Shown: piece after piece, positions 10,301 to 18,599 of the stretch
How positions within the stretch are numbered: the first letter of the stretch is position 1
How the letters are laid out: every line of letters starts with the position of its first letter
From: Symbiodinium natans
Taxonomy: Eukaryota > Sar > Dinophyceae > Suessiales > Symbiodiniaceae
Assembly: GCA_905221605.1 (NCBI GenBank)
Contig: CAJNDS010000410.1
Coordinates: 64,001-97,500, forward strand
Direction of reading: 5' to 3'
DNA length: 33,500 bases
The notes under the pieces: model-generated
Database searches by the model: none
What the model was told of the DNA's origin: nothing
The model's input: the letters and a program-made list of their open reading frames with translations, nothing else
Program-made: the position numbers and the translations under genes

Positions 10301-13300
10301 GAAAATATGTCATTGTCGTGATCCTCTGGAAGCAGCTGGCAATTGTTTGCTGAATGTTGTGCCGGAAAACTTCAAACTGATGATTTTTTGAGATGGCGCA
10401 GCGTCTCAGCGCGGGGAGGCCCCTGCGATGAAAAGAGTCATCCGATTTGCTGAGCCGCCTCTGGCATGCGCACAAGTATGCGTCGACTCCTTCCTGGTCG
10501 TTCAAGATCGGTTGACATGGCGTCCAGCCCAGGATGTCTTTGTCGTAATCCTCCGAAAGCAACTTGTGAAGATGCTCTTGTCAGCATGGATTTGCTAAGG
10601 GTCGTGACGCCTCTGGCATGTTTGCAAGCGAGGGTCGAATCCTTCATTGTCGTTTGAGATCGGTGGGCATGGCGGCAGTTGTGGAGATTCATCTTGACGT
10701 CCGAGCCCAGGGATGTCTTTGTCGTAATCCTCCGAAAGCAACTTGTGAAGATGCTCTTGATTTCTGCCAGCATGGATTTGCTGAGGGCTGTGACGTCTCT
10801 GGCATGTGTGCAAGTAAGGGTCTTTCGCTTGACATGGCGGCAGTTGTGGAGATTCATGCGTCCGAGCCCAGGGATGTCTTTGTCGTAATCCTCCGAAAGC
10901 AACTTGTGAAGATGCTCTTGATTTCTGCCAGCATGGATTTGCTGAGGGCTGTGACGTCTCTGGCATGTGTGCAAGTAAGGGTCGTTCGCTTGACATGGCG
11001 GCAGTTGTGGAGATTCATCTTGACGTCCGAGCCCAGGGATGTCTTTGTCGTAATCCTCCGAAAGCAACTTGTGAAGATGCTCTTGATTTCTGCCAGCATG
11101 GATTTGCTGAGGGCCGTGACGTCTCTGGCATGTGTGCAAGTGAGGGTCGAATCCTTCATTTGTGTTGGGCATGGCGGCAGTTGTGGAGATTCATCTTGAC
11201 GTCCGAGCTCAGGGATGTCTTTGTCGTAATCCTCCGAAAGCAACTTGTGAAGATGCTCTTGATTTCTGCCAGCATGGATTTGCTGAGGGCCGTGACGTCT
11301 CTGCATGTGTGCTATTGAGGGTCGAATCCTTCATTTTCGTTTGAGATCGGTGGGCATGGCGGCAGTTGTGGAGATTCATCTTGACGTCCGAGCCCAGGGA
11401 TGTCTTTGTCGTAATCCTCCGAAAGCAACTTGTGAAGATGCTCTTGATTTCTGCCAGCATGGATTTGCTGAGGGCCGTGGCGTCTCTGGCATGTGTGCAA
11501 GTGAGGGTCGAATCCTTCATGGTCGTTTGAGATCGGTGGGCATGGCGGCAGTTGTGGAGACTCATCTTGACGTCCGAGCCCAGGGATGTCTTTGTCGTAA
11601 TCCTCCGAAAGCAACTTGTGAAGATGCTCTTGATTTCTGCCAGCATGGATTTGCTGAGGGCTGTGACGTCTCTGGCATGTGTGCATGTGAGGGTTGAATC
11701 CTTCATGGTGGTTTGAGATCGGTGGGCATGGCGGCAGTTGTGGAGATTCATCTTGACGCCCGAGCCCAGGGATGTCTTTGTCGTAATCCTCCGAAAGCAA
11801 CTTGTGAAGATGCTCTTGATTTCTGCCAGCATGGATTTGCTGAGGGCTGTGACGTCTCTGGCATGTGTGCATGTGAGGGTTGAATCCTTCATGGTCGTTT
11901 GAGATCGGTGGGCATGGCGGCAGTTGTGGAGATTCATCTTGACGTCCGAGCCCAGGGATGTCTTTGTCGTAATCCTCCGAAAGCAACTTGTGAAGATGCT
12001 CTTGATTTCTGCCAGCATGGATTTGCTGAGGGCTGTGACGTCTCTGGCATGTGTGTAAGTAAGGGTCGAATCCTTCATGGTCGTTTGAGATCGGTGGGCA
12101 TGGCGGCAGTTGTGGAGATTCATCTTGACGTCAGAGCCCAGGGATGTCTTTGTCGTAATCCTCCGAAAGCAACTTGTGAAGATGCTCTTGATTTCTGCCA
12201 GCATGGATTTGCTGAGGGCCGTGACGTCTCTGGCATGTGTGCAAGTGAGGATCGAATCCTTCATTTGTGTTGGGCATGGCGGCAGTTGTGGAGATTCATC
12301 TTCGCGCCCGAGCCCAGGGATGTCTTTGTCGTAATCCTCCGAAAGCAACTTGTGAAGATGCTCTTGATTTCTGCCAGCATGGATTTGCTGAGGGCTGTGA
12401 CGTCTCTGGCATGTGTGCAATTGAGGGTCGAATCCTTCATGGTCGTTTGAGATCGGTGGGCATGGCGGCAGTTGTTGAGATTCATCTTGACGTCCGAGCC
12501 CAGGGATGTCTTTGTCGTAATCCTCCGAAAGCAACTTGTGAAGATGCTCTTGATTTCTGCCAGCATGGATTTGCTGAGGGCCGTGCATCTCTGGCATGTG
12601 TGCAATTGAGGGTCGAATCCTTCATGGTCGTTTGAGATCGGTGGGCATGGCGGCAGTTGTTGAGATTCATCTTGACGTCCGAGCCCAGGGATGTCTTTGT
12701 CGTAATCCTCCGAAAGCAACTTGTGAAGATGCTCTTGATTTCTGCCAGCATGGATTTGCTGAGGGTCGTGATGTCTCTGCCTTGCGAAGACGCATTGGAT
12801 CGTTCATGGTCGCTCGGGATCGGGTTGCATGGCACATGGCTGCAGTTGCAGAGATTCGGCTTGGCGTCTGAGCCAAAACCTTCTTGACCGGCAGATGTTG
12901 AACTGCACCATTATGTCTCAGCACTCCGCGGGAAATTTGTTAAGATGTTCCTGGGTTCTGTACTTACGTATTTCTTGAGTTCTGTGCTAGTGGCAGCTTG
13001 CCAAATTTCCCATGTGGACAATCAGTAGGTGGCACGTGACGGCGAGTGGCTTCCCACAGAGAGAACCATTGTTCCGCATCTGCTATGGAATGTGGATGGC
13101 ACATGCATGCTCAAGTAAAGAAGCTGCCGGAAGGGAGCAAGCCGTGAGCTGCTTCGCGCCATTGATGATACTCGTCTCGCTCTTCGAACCTCAGTTAAGC
13201 ATTCAGCCAAAAACAAAAGCAAGATGGGTCGACTCCCGAGATGGCCAGGACAAGTTGCGCGTGAAGCCGCCGAAGATGACCGCGGGCAACAAGATGCTGT

Positions 13301-15849
13301 ATTTCTCCTTGCAGGCTCAATTTTGGGAGCTTTGGGGTTGGGGTCCTCAGGTCCTCGTTCCGCTTCACTTTCCAGCGGCGTTTCATGCTTACTACTGTAA
13401 CGCCACCTTTGGCCTCCTTTGTCATTGAAGTTCCTGAAATCCCTTCGAGGCGTTGAAGGCGGCGCTGCCAAAGGCGGTTGTGAAGGCCAAGAAGTGCAAG
13501 TTCTGCAATCAGTAGTATCGGCTAAAAATGCATTATTCTATACTACTGTATTCGTAGAGGATCTACTATTTTTGCACATTGTTTATATTCTTATGTTGGC
13601 CTAGGAGCTTGGGATTCAGGCTAAGAGGTGTAGCTCTACTGCTCACAGGGAATCCCTTCCACCAAGCGCTCCGTCCTCAACAAGAAGGAAGCTGGCGACA
13701 AGGCTGCCCAGCTCAGAGCCAATGTTTTTTTGTCTTCAGCATGGGTGTACCGCATCGTCAGAGAAGGGAGGGGAGGGGAAAAGTTTGTGTCTTGCAGGTT
13801 TCGTACACACTGCTCGTCGAAGGCTATGGCCTGCGAGAGGTTGAGAGCTTGGAAGAAGGGGATTCAGGAGCGTGCAAGATCTTGAGGACTAGCATGCTAC
13901 GTGCCCAAAGTTGTAAAACTGCAGTCCTGCCGATTCAAGGTCATGGGAACGCCCGGGATCAACCCGAACAAAACCAGCTCCAACCATGTGGTGGAGGTGG
14001 AGAAAGTGCGAGCCCCACCATTTCCAGAGTCTGGGCTCTTTTGTAGTCTTGAGAAAATTTCAGGCTACATGATGTAGCCCTTTTGATTTTGATGCAACCT
14101 CTCGGACATGTGTTAGGGGGAAGGAATCTCGGCGCAGATTGCTTTTTGAAAAGTGAGAGTTGTGAGCGGATTGCAGCATGGAGGCTCGTTGAGGAGCCGC
14201 ACAAGAGAAACCCCAGAAACTCTTCTGCAACCCTGAAGAGGCTTATCTCTGATACCGTTAGAAACCCACTAAGCCCTGAACTCCCAATCCACCGCAAGCT
14301 TCTCAGCTCCTGAACATGGAAAAAGAAGGTGCTCGGCATTGAAGCAGCTCGACGCACCATCATGCAGGAGATCAAAGTCACGCAGCGAAGCTGCAAGGGA
14401 GTGAAGCCTCCCAGGCTTCCGCATAGTTGGGATCTCGAGTCTAGTTTTAGGGGACCCAACTTACTAGGGTTACGGTTGAGGGCGAGAGCCGAGGGGTTTG
14501 GCAGGTCTTAACAAATCCATACAGAAGCTCTGCATCTACCCCAGCCTAGGGTAGACCCTCGCCTAGGGTGAGGGGAGGCCCTCGATGTGTGAGCCGCCTA
14601 GGTTGGGCGCTCATGGAATTTCAGTGGACGCCTCATCCTCAGACCGGGGAGATGGTACTGACTTGAGAACCCACATTCCACATAATCCCGCCGACTGAGG
14701 TGAGTATGGTACAGGGCTTGGGTTTAGGGTTGGGTTCAGGCTTTAGGTTTGAGCCAGGCTCGTCATATCCAGATGCTGGGCGACTGCATGACATATCGCG
14801 GAGCTGCGGTGGCCTCAGCTGCCTGTGGCGAGAAGCAACCAGTCCTAGAAGGGTTCTTGTTGCCCTTGTCCTTCATGACTTGATGTGAGATTGGAAGCTC
14901 AGTCCGATCGAACAGAAACGAGGTACTGGGCATCAACAGGTTCGGCATTAGCCGAATGCGGACGTCGGCTTTGATGCCACTTGGCACTCCTTGAGTCCCA
15001 CAATCACTGAACACGGAGCAGCAATTTTTTTCCACCTGAACCCTCCCACACCCCATCCCCACCCCACCACCCCAGCAGCCCCAAAGCCGGTTTGCAGCCA
15101 CGAGGCTGGCGTCCTTTGAGCGGACCACGGACCTTGTCTTCGATGCCGCAGCGCGCAGCCGCCTGGACCCCGTGAAGGGTGTCAGCGAGCCCCTGCCTCA
15201 GGGCGAGCGGCCTACGGTGTAATTGGCATTGTTGGGAGTCCGAGACTAGTTCCCCTTTAGTGAAGTTGCAGGTGCTGAAAGCCCCATGTGCTTCTGGACG
15301 AGTCTCCGTTGTCACCATGCTGCCATTCACTTCCAATCTCACATCAAGGGCTCTGGAATCAGCATGCCCGGTGCCTTAATTAGCACACCATGGCCTGGGG
15401 AAGCCGCCTGTCGGAGCATGGTGGCTTCTTCACTGTCAGCCGTCAGCATACTTTCGGTGGTGTGCTTGACATCACAAAGCGCCGGCGTGTGAGGACTCTG
15501 TCAATTTATGTAACGCAGTACTGGCCATGATTGAAGCGCATATACATCAAAGCGTGATCGGGGTCGGGGGCGGTTGGGGGGCGGCGGATCAAAGTGGGTG
15601 GCTGAACAATGGAAACAAAATCTCATCCGGAGTGGACGTCTGGGGCACGGCGCCCTTTGCTTGGAAAGTTGATCTGTGTCCGCGAATCATGAATGTCCAG
15701 AAACTGGTGCACTTGAAACCCTACAGCACTGGCCGCGTGGGGAAACAAGGTGCATCATCATGGGCTCCACGATTAACTTGGGCACTGGCCTTTGCAAGCT
15801 GCTCTACGACTTCAGCCCTCAGGCAAAGGGGCGACTCGATACTGGATAG
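355..15849 (+). CDS. RPC1: DNA-directed RNA polymerase III largest subunit (RPC1/POLR3A), 28 exons traced
   Basis: Catalytic subunit of nuclear Pol III, which makes tRNA, 5S rRNA and other small RNAs. Exons placed by family alignment and phase: 355-1070, 1191-1305, 1438-3126, 3311-3477, 3613-3670, 3927-~4000, 5763-5829, 6338-6422, ~7251-7344, 8031-8069, 8530-8592, 8760-8798, 8940-9011, 9069-9123, 9279-9334, 9400-9460, 9922-10004, 13255-13314, 13450-13485, 13649-13702, 13798-13839, 13940-14005, 14329-14376, 14594-14629, 14758-14802, 14923-14975, 15105-15188, 15750-15849 (stop TAG 15847-15849). The sum is about 1385 codons, near the animal length. Pol III rather than Pol I or II is shown by [21 protein letters not shown] and TLGIEAAR-type blocks. 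Unresolved: the join between exon 6 (about 4000) and 5763, where 20 or so residues are missing, and the join 6422 to about 7251. No frameshift is seen in resolved exons, so the gene looks functional. Confidence 0.96.
1438..3126 (+). CDS. RPC1: RPC1 exon 3: catalytic core (active-site loop)
   Basis: A single 1689-nt exon, far longer than any other in the gene, encodes about residues 278-840. Landmarks in order are [44 protein letters not shown] and the invariant Mg2+-binding [10 protein letters not shown] at 2125-2154 (three aspartates, about D509, D511 and D513), then [47 protein letters not shown] and [12 protein letters not shown]. All catalytic residues are intact. The 3' end is set by a GT donor at 3127 joining to 3311, giving EPK then [10 protein letters not shown]. 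The long minus-strand open frames across this exon are shadows. Confidence 0.96.
3311..4000 (+). CDS. RPC1: RPC1 exons 4-6: funnel region
   Basis: Exon 4 (3311-3477) encodes [30 protein letters not shown] and [17 protein letters not shown], a hallmark of all multisubunit polymerases. Exon 5 (3613-3670) starts with G and reads [19 protein letters not shown]. Exon 6 (from 3927) reads [20 protein letters not shown]. Introns at 3478 and 3671 begin with GC. The 3' end of exon 6 is uncertain, lying between about 3990 and 4010. The following family segment of roughly 20 residues was not found with confidence; a fragment near 5628-5672 ([13 protein letters not shown]) is a weak candidate. Confidence 0.9.
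4105..4172 (+). repeat. Degenerate TGTAG/TGTAA short repeat
   Basis: A run of five-base steps (GTGTAGTGTAGTGTAGTG, then AATGTAACATGATGTAATG) lies in the poorly resolved RPC1 intron after exon 6. The period is about 5 with substitutions. No coding signal is seen. Confidence 0.6.
5763..7344 (+). CDS. RPC1: RPC1 exons 7-9: region before the trigger loop
   Basis: Exon 7 (5763-5829) reads [20 protein letters not shown] then RF. It joins in phase to exon 8 (6338-6422), [15 protein letters not shown], matching the spacing of the animal LTTESIMKK...EIKKFIKG segment. Exon 9 (about 7251-7344) contains [19 protein letters not shown], the counterpart of TPTQVEKFLETCRDKYMR. The donors at 5830, 6423 and 7345 are GT. 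Exon 8 ends in phase 1, while the visible acceptors of exon 9 do not fit that phase. Either a small exon lies between 6423 and 7250 or a GA donor is used. The intron before exon 8 ends in a telomere-like tract. Confidence 0.82.
6285..6323 (+). repeat. Telomere-like CCCTAAA tract before an RPC1 3' splice site
   Basis: Reads CCCTGAAACCAAACCCTAAA then CCCTAAACTCTAAACCCC. It ends about 15 nt upstream of the AG acceptor of the [11 protein letters not shown] exon (6338). The unit is the plant/alveolate-type heptamer TTTAGGG read on the complementary strand. Confidence 0.8.
6936..7148 (+). repeat. C-rich tract and G16 homopolymer in an RPC1 intron
   Basis: C-rich sequence at about 6928-6970 (CCCCCCCACCCCCACCCCC and longer) is followed by a 16-base G run at about 7133-7148 and further G-rich sequence to about 7190. 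Opposite strand biases lie about 180 nt apart. The polyproline or polyglycine open frames over it are low-complexity artefacts. Confidence 0.7.
8031..9123 (+). CDS. RPC1: RPC1 exons 10-14: trigger loop and following cleft residues
   Basis: Five tiny exons join in frame. 8031-8069 reads [13 protein letters not shown]. 8530-8592 reads [20 protein letters not shown] then V. 8760-8798 reads [13 protein letters not shown]. 8940-9011 reads [16 protein letters not shown] and on. 9069-9123 reads [18 protein letters not shown]. The trigger loop that closes over the incoming nucleotide is therefore split across two introns. GEPAT has alanine where animal Pol III has glycine, as in Pol II. Donors are GC (8070, 8593), GA (8799) and GT (9012, 9124). 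The intron 9012-9068 is only 57 nt. The GA call depends on aligning IK to EII without gaps. Confidence 0.93.
8840..8870 (+). repeat. Telomere-like CCCTAAA tract in an RPC1 intron
   Basis: Reads ACCTAAAACCTAAACCCTAA then ACCCGAGACCC, inside the GA-AG intron 8799-8939, about 70 nt before the acceptor. Confidence 0.75.
9279..10004 (+). CDS. RPC1: RPC1 exons 15-17: jaw region
   Basis: 9279-9334 completes [18 protein letters not shown]. 9400-9460 reads [20 protein letters not shown]. 9922-10004 reads [20 protein letters not shown] and SEDGHVN. They match in order and spacing the animal segment from EYIEEVF through CFILVK, LERIRLLRLEV and SKLRVKPGDVAVHGEAV. All three donors resolved here (9335, 9461, 10005) are GC. 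The intron 9461-9921 starts with a telomere-like array; the intron beginning at 10005 is the very large one that contains the 186-bp repeats. Confidence 0.88.
9463..9544 (+). repeat. Telomere-like TTTAGGG-derived array in an RPC1 intron
   Basis: Begins two bases inside the intron after exon 16. It shifts from GGGTTTAGGGCTTAGGG copies (about four 7-nt steps) to four copies of the 10-nt unit GGGCAGTTTA, ending GGGTTAAAGG. This looks like a heptamer array that acquired a secondary decamer period. Confidence 0.85.
10005..13254 (+). other. 3.25-kb RPC1 intron containing the 186-bp array
   Basis: The boundaries follow from the coding match on both sides: exon 17 ends SEDGHVN and exon 18 begins [16 protein letters not shown], which together align gap-free with the animal [20 protein letters not shown]. 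The donor is GC and the acceptor is AG preceded by GGACA. The first 280 nt and the last 370 nt are non-repetitive and show no convincing exon. The remainder is the tandem array. Most other introns of this gene are 57-500 nt, so the array accounts for the excess length. Confidence 0.88.
10290..12880. repeat. Tandem array of about 13 copies of a 186-bp unit
   Basis: The landmark GGATGTCTTTGTCGTAATCC starts at 10532, 10711, 10872, 11037, 11213, 11398, 11584, 11770, 11956, 12142, 12318, 12504 and 12689. Spacings are 179, 161, 165, 176, 185, 186, 186, 186, 186, 176, 186 and 185. The short units (161-176) lack parts of the TCGAATCCTTCATGGTCGTT segment. Central copies are nearly identical; the edges hold diverged copies (about 10307 on the left and about 12760-12880 on the right), the pattern expected of unequal exchange. 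Because 186 is 62 codons, open frames run through several units on both strands (for example minus strand 11209-12597). These are a property of the period, not evidence for a protein. Confidence 0.97.
13255..14005 (+). CDS. RPC1: RPC1 exons 18-22: microexon run (jaw to C-terminal cleft)
   Basis: 13255-13314 reads [20 protein letters not shown]. 13450-13485 reads [12 protein letters not shown]. 13649-13702 reads [18 protein letters not shown]. 13798-13839 reads [14 protein letters not shown]. 13940-14005 reads [20 protein letters not shown] and EK. All are phase 0 and multiples of three (60, 36, 54, 42 and 66 nt), so skipping any one would keep the frame. They align with animal [30 protein letters not shown] and TSNNTYEVEK. 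Donors at 13315, 13486 and 13703 are GC; 13840 and 14006 are GT. Confidence 0.92.
14329..15849 (+). CDS. RPC1: RPC1 exons 23-28: C-terminal cleft and stop
   Basis: 14329-14376 reads [16 protein letters not shown]. 14594-14629 reads [12 protein letters not shown]. 14758-14802 reads [15 protein letters not shown]. 14923-14975 reads [18 protein letters not shown]. 15105-15188 reads [20 protein letters not shown] and on to GVSE. 15750-15849 reads [20 protein letters not shown], then [12 protein letters not shown] and stop TAG. These match the conserved [38 protein letters not shown] and IIMGIPMNIGTGLFKLL blocks. The glutamate of the usual TYKGEVLG is missing at the 14802/14923 junction. A GC donor at 15821 (SPQ then GCAAAG) could extend the tail elsewhere, but the stop gives a normal length. 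Confidence 0.9.
14718..14757 (+). repeat. Telomere-like TTTAGGG tract abutting an RPC1 3' splice site
   Basis: GGGCTTGGGTTTAGGGTTGGGTTCAGGCTTTAGG lies immediately before the acceptor GAGCCAG of the exon at 14758. The repeat here makes up nearly the whole 3' end of the intron. Confidence 0.7.
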
Positions 15850-17629
15850 TTCCAGGGGTAAAAGGTTGTAAAAACACGGATGCCGCGAGCTTTTTGCACT
15901 TTGGGTTCCAAGCCTTAGCCAGCATTGCAGACTCAGTATTCGTTGGGTTTTGCGCGTAGCCGGGTATTGCAGCACATCCGTTGAATCCAGGGGGATGGGG
16001 GCAGTCATCATGTGCGACGCGCACTCGCAGCATATACCATGTAATGTGAATTGAGATGCTATGTGAATTCAATCATCGCCTCCAGTGTGTTTAGGATTGA
16101 GTTGTGGTTGAAGCAGCTGCTTTGGATGTGCTCCAATCGCAGCCGGAGGCACAGGAACGCCATCATCGCGCACGCACGTGTTTGTTAATTCTCAAAGCCA
16201 GCAGTACGTAATGAGCCAAGACTCTTGCCAACGAAACACCCTGAGTTACCTGCTTAGCTTCGGTTCAGCGGGGAAGGGGCGCCAGGCTGCCGCGGCTCCG
16301 CAAGCTGTGAAGGAAGGCTCTGGAGGCGGGCAGCTGGGCTTCGCTTGTGCCGCTCCAAATAACCCTGAACCCTAAGTGATAGTTAAACGAAAGTCTATCC
16401 ACCCTGAACCTACATCCAAGACCATCATATGATATTCAAAGTATAACTTTGCCCATCGTGGCACTTTCGCGTTGTTCGGACTTCGGCCACCATCACAGCT
16501 GCAATTGGCTGCATGTGATCTGCAACTCCCCCCCACCCACCCACGCCGCAACCAGCCATCGCTGATGCCACCGAAATTTTGCCCTGAAACCGGCCACCAG
16601 GCGCATGAAACACAAAGCTTCCTTTCTATACCATCAGCAGCGATATGTCTGAGGATGCTATGTAAAACCCAACCCCAACCCCCCTGCAGGATTACAGAGG
16701 CTTGCATGCAGGTCCCCATCACCAGCCATCACTCGCCGATTTCTCAGCTACGTCCACCCCCAAGCATCCCCCTCAAAACCATACAAGAACCCGACAGTAC
16801 TCCCCTAAAGGCTGAAGCCTTTGCGTGGAACTGGGCCCCGAATTCCCACCGTTTATCCTGGAATCCCGTAGAGGATGCCACAAAGAAAGCTGTTGTGGAC
16901 CCATGAAGGCAATGGGCGCACAGCAACTCCCAAGATTACGTCCTGTGGATGGGCAGGCATGCCGCAGCCAGCTGCCAACTCCTGGACGGCGGGGCTCTTG
17001 ATTCTTGCTCAGAGTCTTGCTCAGAGCCTTACACGACACCTCAAGAGCCGAAGAAGCTCAACCCCAAATCCTACGCCCTCTTAAGTCCTAAACCCTAAGC
17101 CCCCCCTAAACCTTGTAGATCCTAAAGACTTAAAAAAGGCAACTCAGAGCCGCAGTCCGCTGCTGAAGTCGGGGCCCCAACATCGCATCTGCGTTGGGTT
17201 CTCGGGCTTTGGGGTGTTTAAGGGGCTGCATAAGAGATTTTTCGGGGGGGCTTTGCATGGGTTTCCAGGGGGTTTCAAAGGTTGTTTTAAAGGAGCGTAT
17301 GAGGGGGTTCCAGGGGGGCTTTCGTTTTGCTCTGGGGTTCTGGGACTCTTGGGGGCCCACGCAATTGTGGTTTAGGGTTTTTGTATGGTTTGCGGGAATT
17401 AGGAAGTCGGGGCCTTGAGGGTTTGGGAGGAGTCCGGATGGAGATTTAGGGCTTTAGGAACTTCTGAGGATGTAGGGAGCTGCTTCAAGAATGTTGGCCC
17501 ACTGGACTGCTTGGGGTGCCCTTTCAATAGGATCTAGAAGCTCCCGGGTCTTCTAGTGCAGAACAGAATCCCTTTCAAGCCGTTACGTCGATCATCCACA
17601 CCCTACAGAAATCTGATGTGATCCTGCTG
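15850..17629 (+). other. Spacer downstream of RPC1, no confident gene
   Basis: After the RPC1 stop there is no coding block I can match on either strand. 15850-16170 is plausibly the 3' UTR and spacer; no AATAAA signal is expected in dinoflagellates. An open frame ending at 16375 (GSAGKGRQAAAAPQAV...) is low complexity. 17086-17125 is a telomere-like tract (CCTAAACCCTAAGCCCCCCC). 17200-17460 is G-rich on the + strand with GGGGGG runs and TTTAGGGTTTTTG. No tRNA or 5S gene was recognised. Confidence 0.5.
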
Positions 17630-17885
17630 TTTTCGGAGAGGTATTTACGGACACTTCGCTCTCTGCGGAATTCTCTGGCACTTGCGGGATACTCGCGGGA
17701 CTGTTGCGAGTTTCTTCTGGAGGTGGGCATTCATTCCAGAGTCCAGAGAACCATTGCAGGGATGTCTCTGCGGGAACACTCGGCGGGATTCTTTGCGGGC
17801 TTCTCTGGAGGCACCTCAGAGGTCTCGGCGGTACTCTCTGTGGGCTTCTCTGCGGGGTATACTCGGCGGGATTGTTTCAGGCTTC
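17630..17885 (+). repeat. Imperfect repeat of TCTCTGCGGG / ACTCGGCGGGA modules
   Basis: The modules TCTCTGCGG(G), ACTCGCGGGACT / ACTCGGCGGGATT, TTGCGGGCTTCTCTGG and GTACTCTCTGTGGGCTTCTC recur several times without a fixed period. Two + frames stay open across it, which the repetition itself can explain. I do not call it a gene. Confidence 0.55.
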
Positions 17886-18574
17886 GATGAGTTGCACTTT
17901 GCAACGACTGACATGGCCTGTGCTGCCAGGTGGTGCAGTCGGCTAGACTTGTTTCCGAGCAGGTCCTAGCATCGAAGACCTGTCTGTCCGTGAGAGCGCT
18001 GTCCTTCTCTTGTGCTCAGGAACTGGCGAAAGCGGGTGAGCTTTGCCGATGAGTCTAGCAACAAAGCGCCTCGTTTGTCTGAGCCACATCCGCCTCCGGC
18101 ATGACCGCTTTCGTGGATATCTGACGCGGCACCTGCATGCCTCGGGCATCCTGGGGCATCCTGTTTAAGTTTAGGGCACCCCCCCTCCGTCCGTGGCCCT
18201 GTACATACAGCAGACCCTGCGCAGCCGCCAGAGTTGCCTTAAAAAGGGCCTATCCAAAGACAAAGAGCCGACCCAGCATCCGGAGCAAGAGCAGCGGTCT
18301 GGATTCGCATTGATGTCCAGCTGTATAGCGTCATAGTTCCGGGGAGCGTTCATCCGGGAACTCCGGCCGGCTGATGTGGTTCGAGTTAGCTGTAGCTAGG
18401 ATCGACGTGCAGGCTCCGCACTTTCAGCAGCTCCAGCGGTTGCATGATTCATGCCGTTGCAGGACAGCATCAAGGTACACCTTAGACGCCCAGGTGTGAG
18501 CTTGAAACCTTGGCCGCACCTGGAGCCATGGAGCACTGGGGCCTTTCAAACCCTTCTGGACCTCGCCAGGCAAC

Positions 18575-18599
18575 AGATTCAAAGTTGATTCAAAGTTGA
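18575..18599 (+). repeat. Short direct duplication TTGATTCAAAG
   Basis: GATTCAAAGTTGATTCAAAG then TTGAT: two tandem copies of an 11-nt unit. No associated feature. Confidence 0.6.

Noticed and set aside
11209-12597. 462-codon minus-strand open frame of 62-residue repeats
   Set aside because: It follows from a repeat period divisible by three. Equivalent frames exist on the + strand, variant units shift frame, and the array lies in a well-bounded intron of RPC1.
10290-12880. CRISPR array
   Set aside because: Units are contiguous 186-bp tandem copies with no short palindromic repeat and unique-spacer structure, and the genome is eukaryotic.
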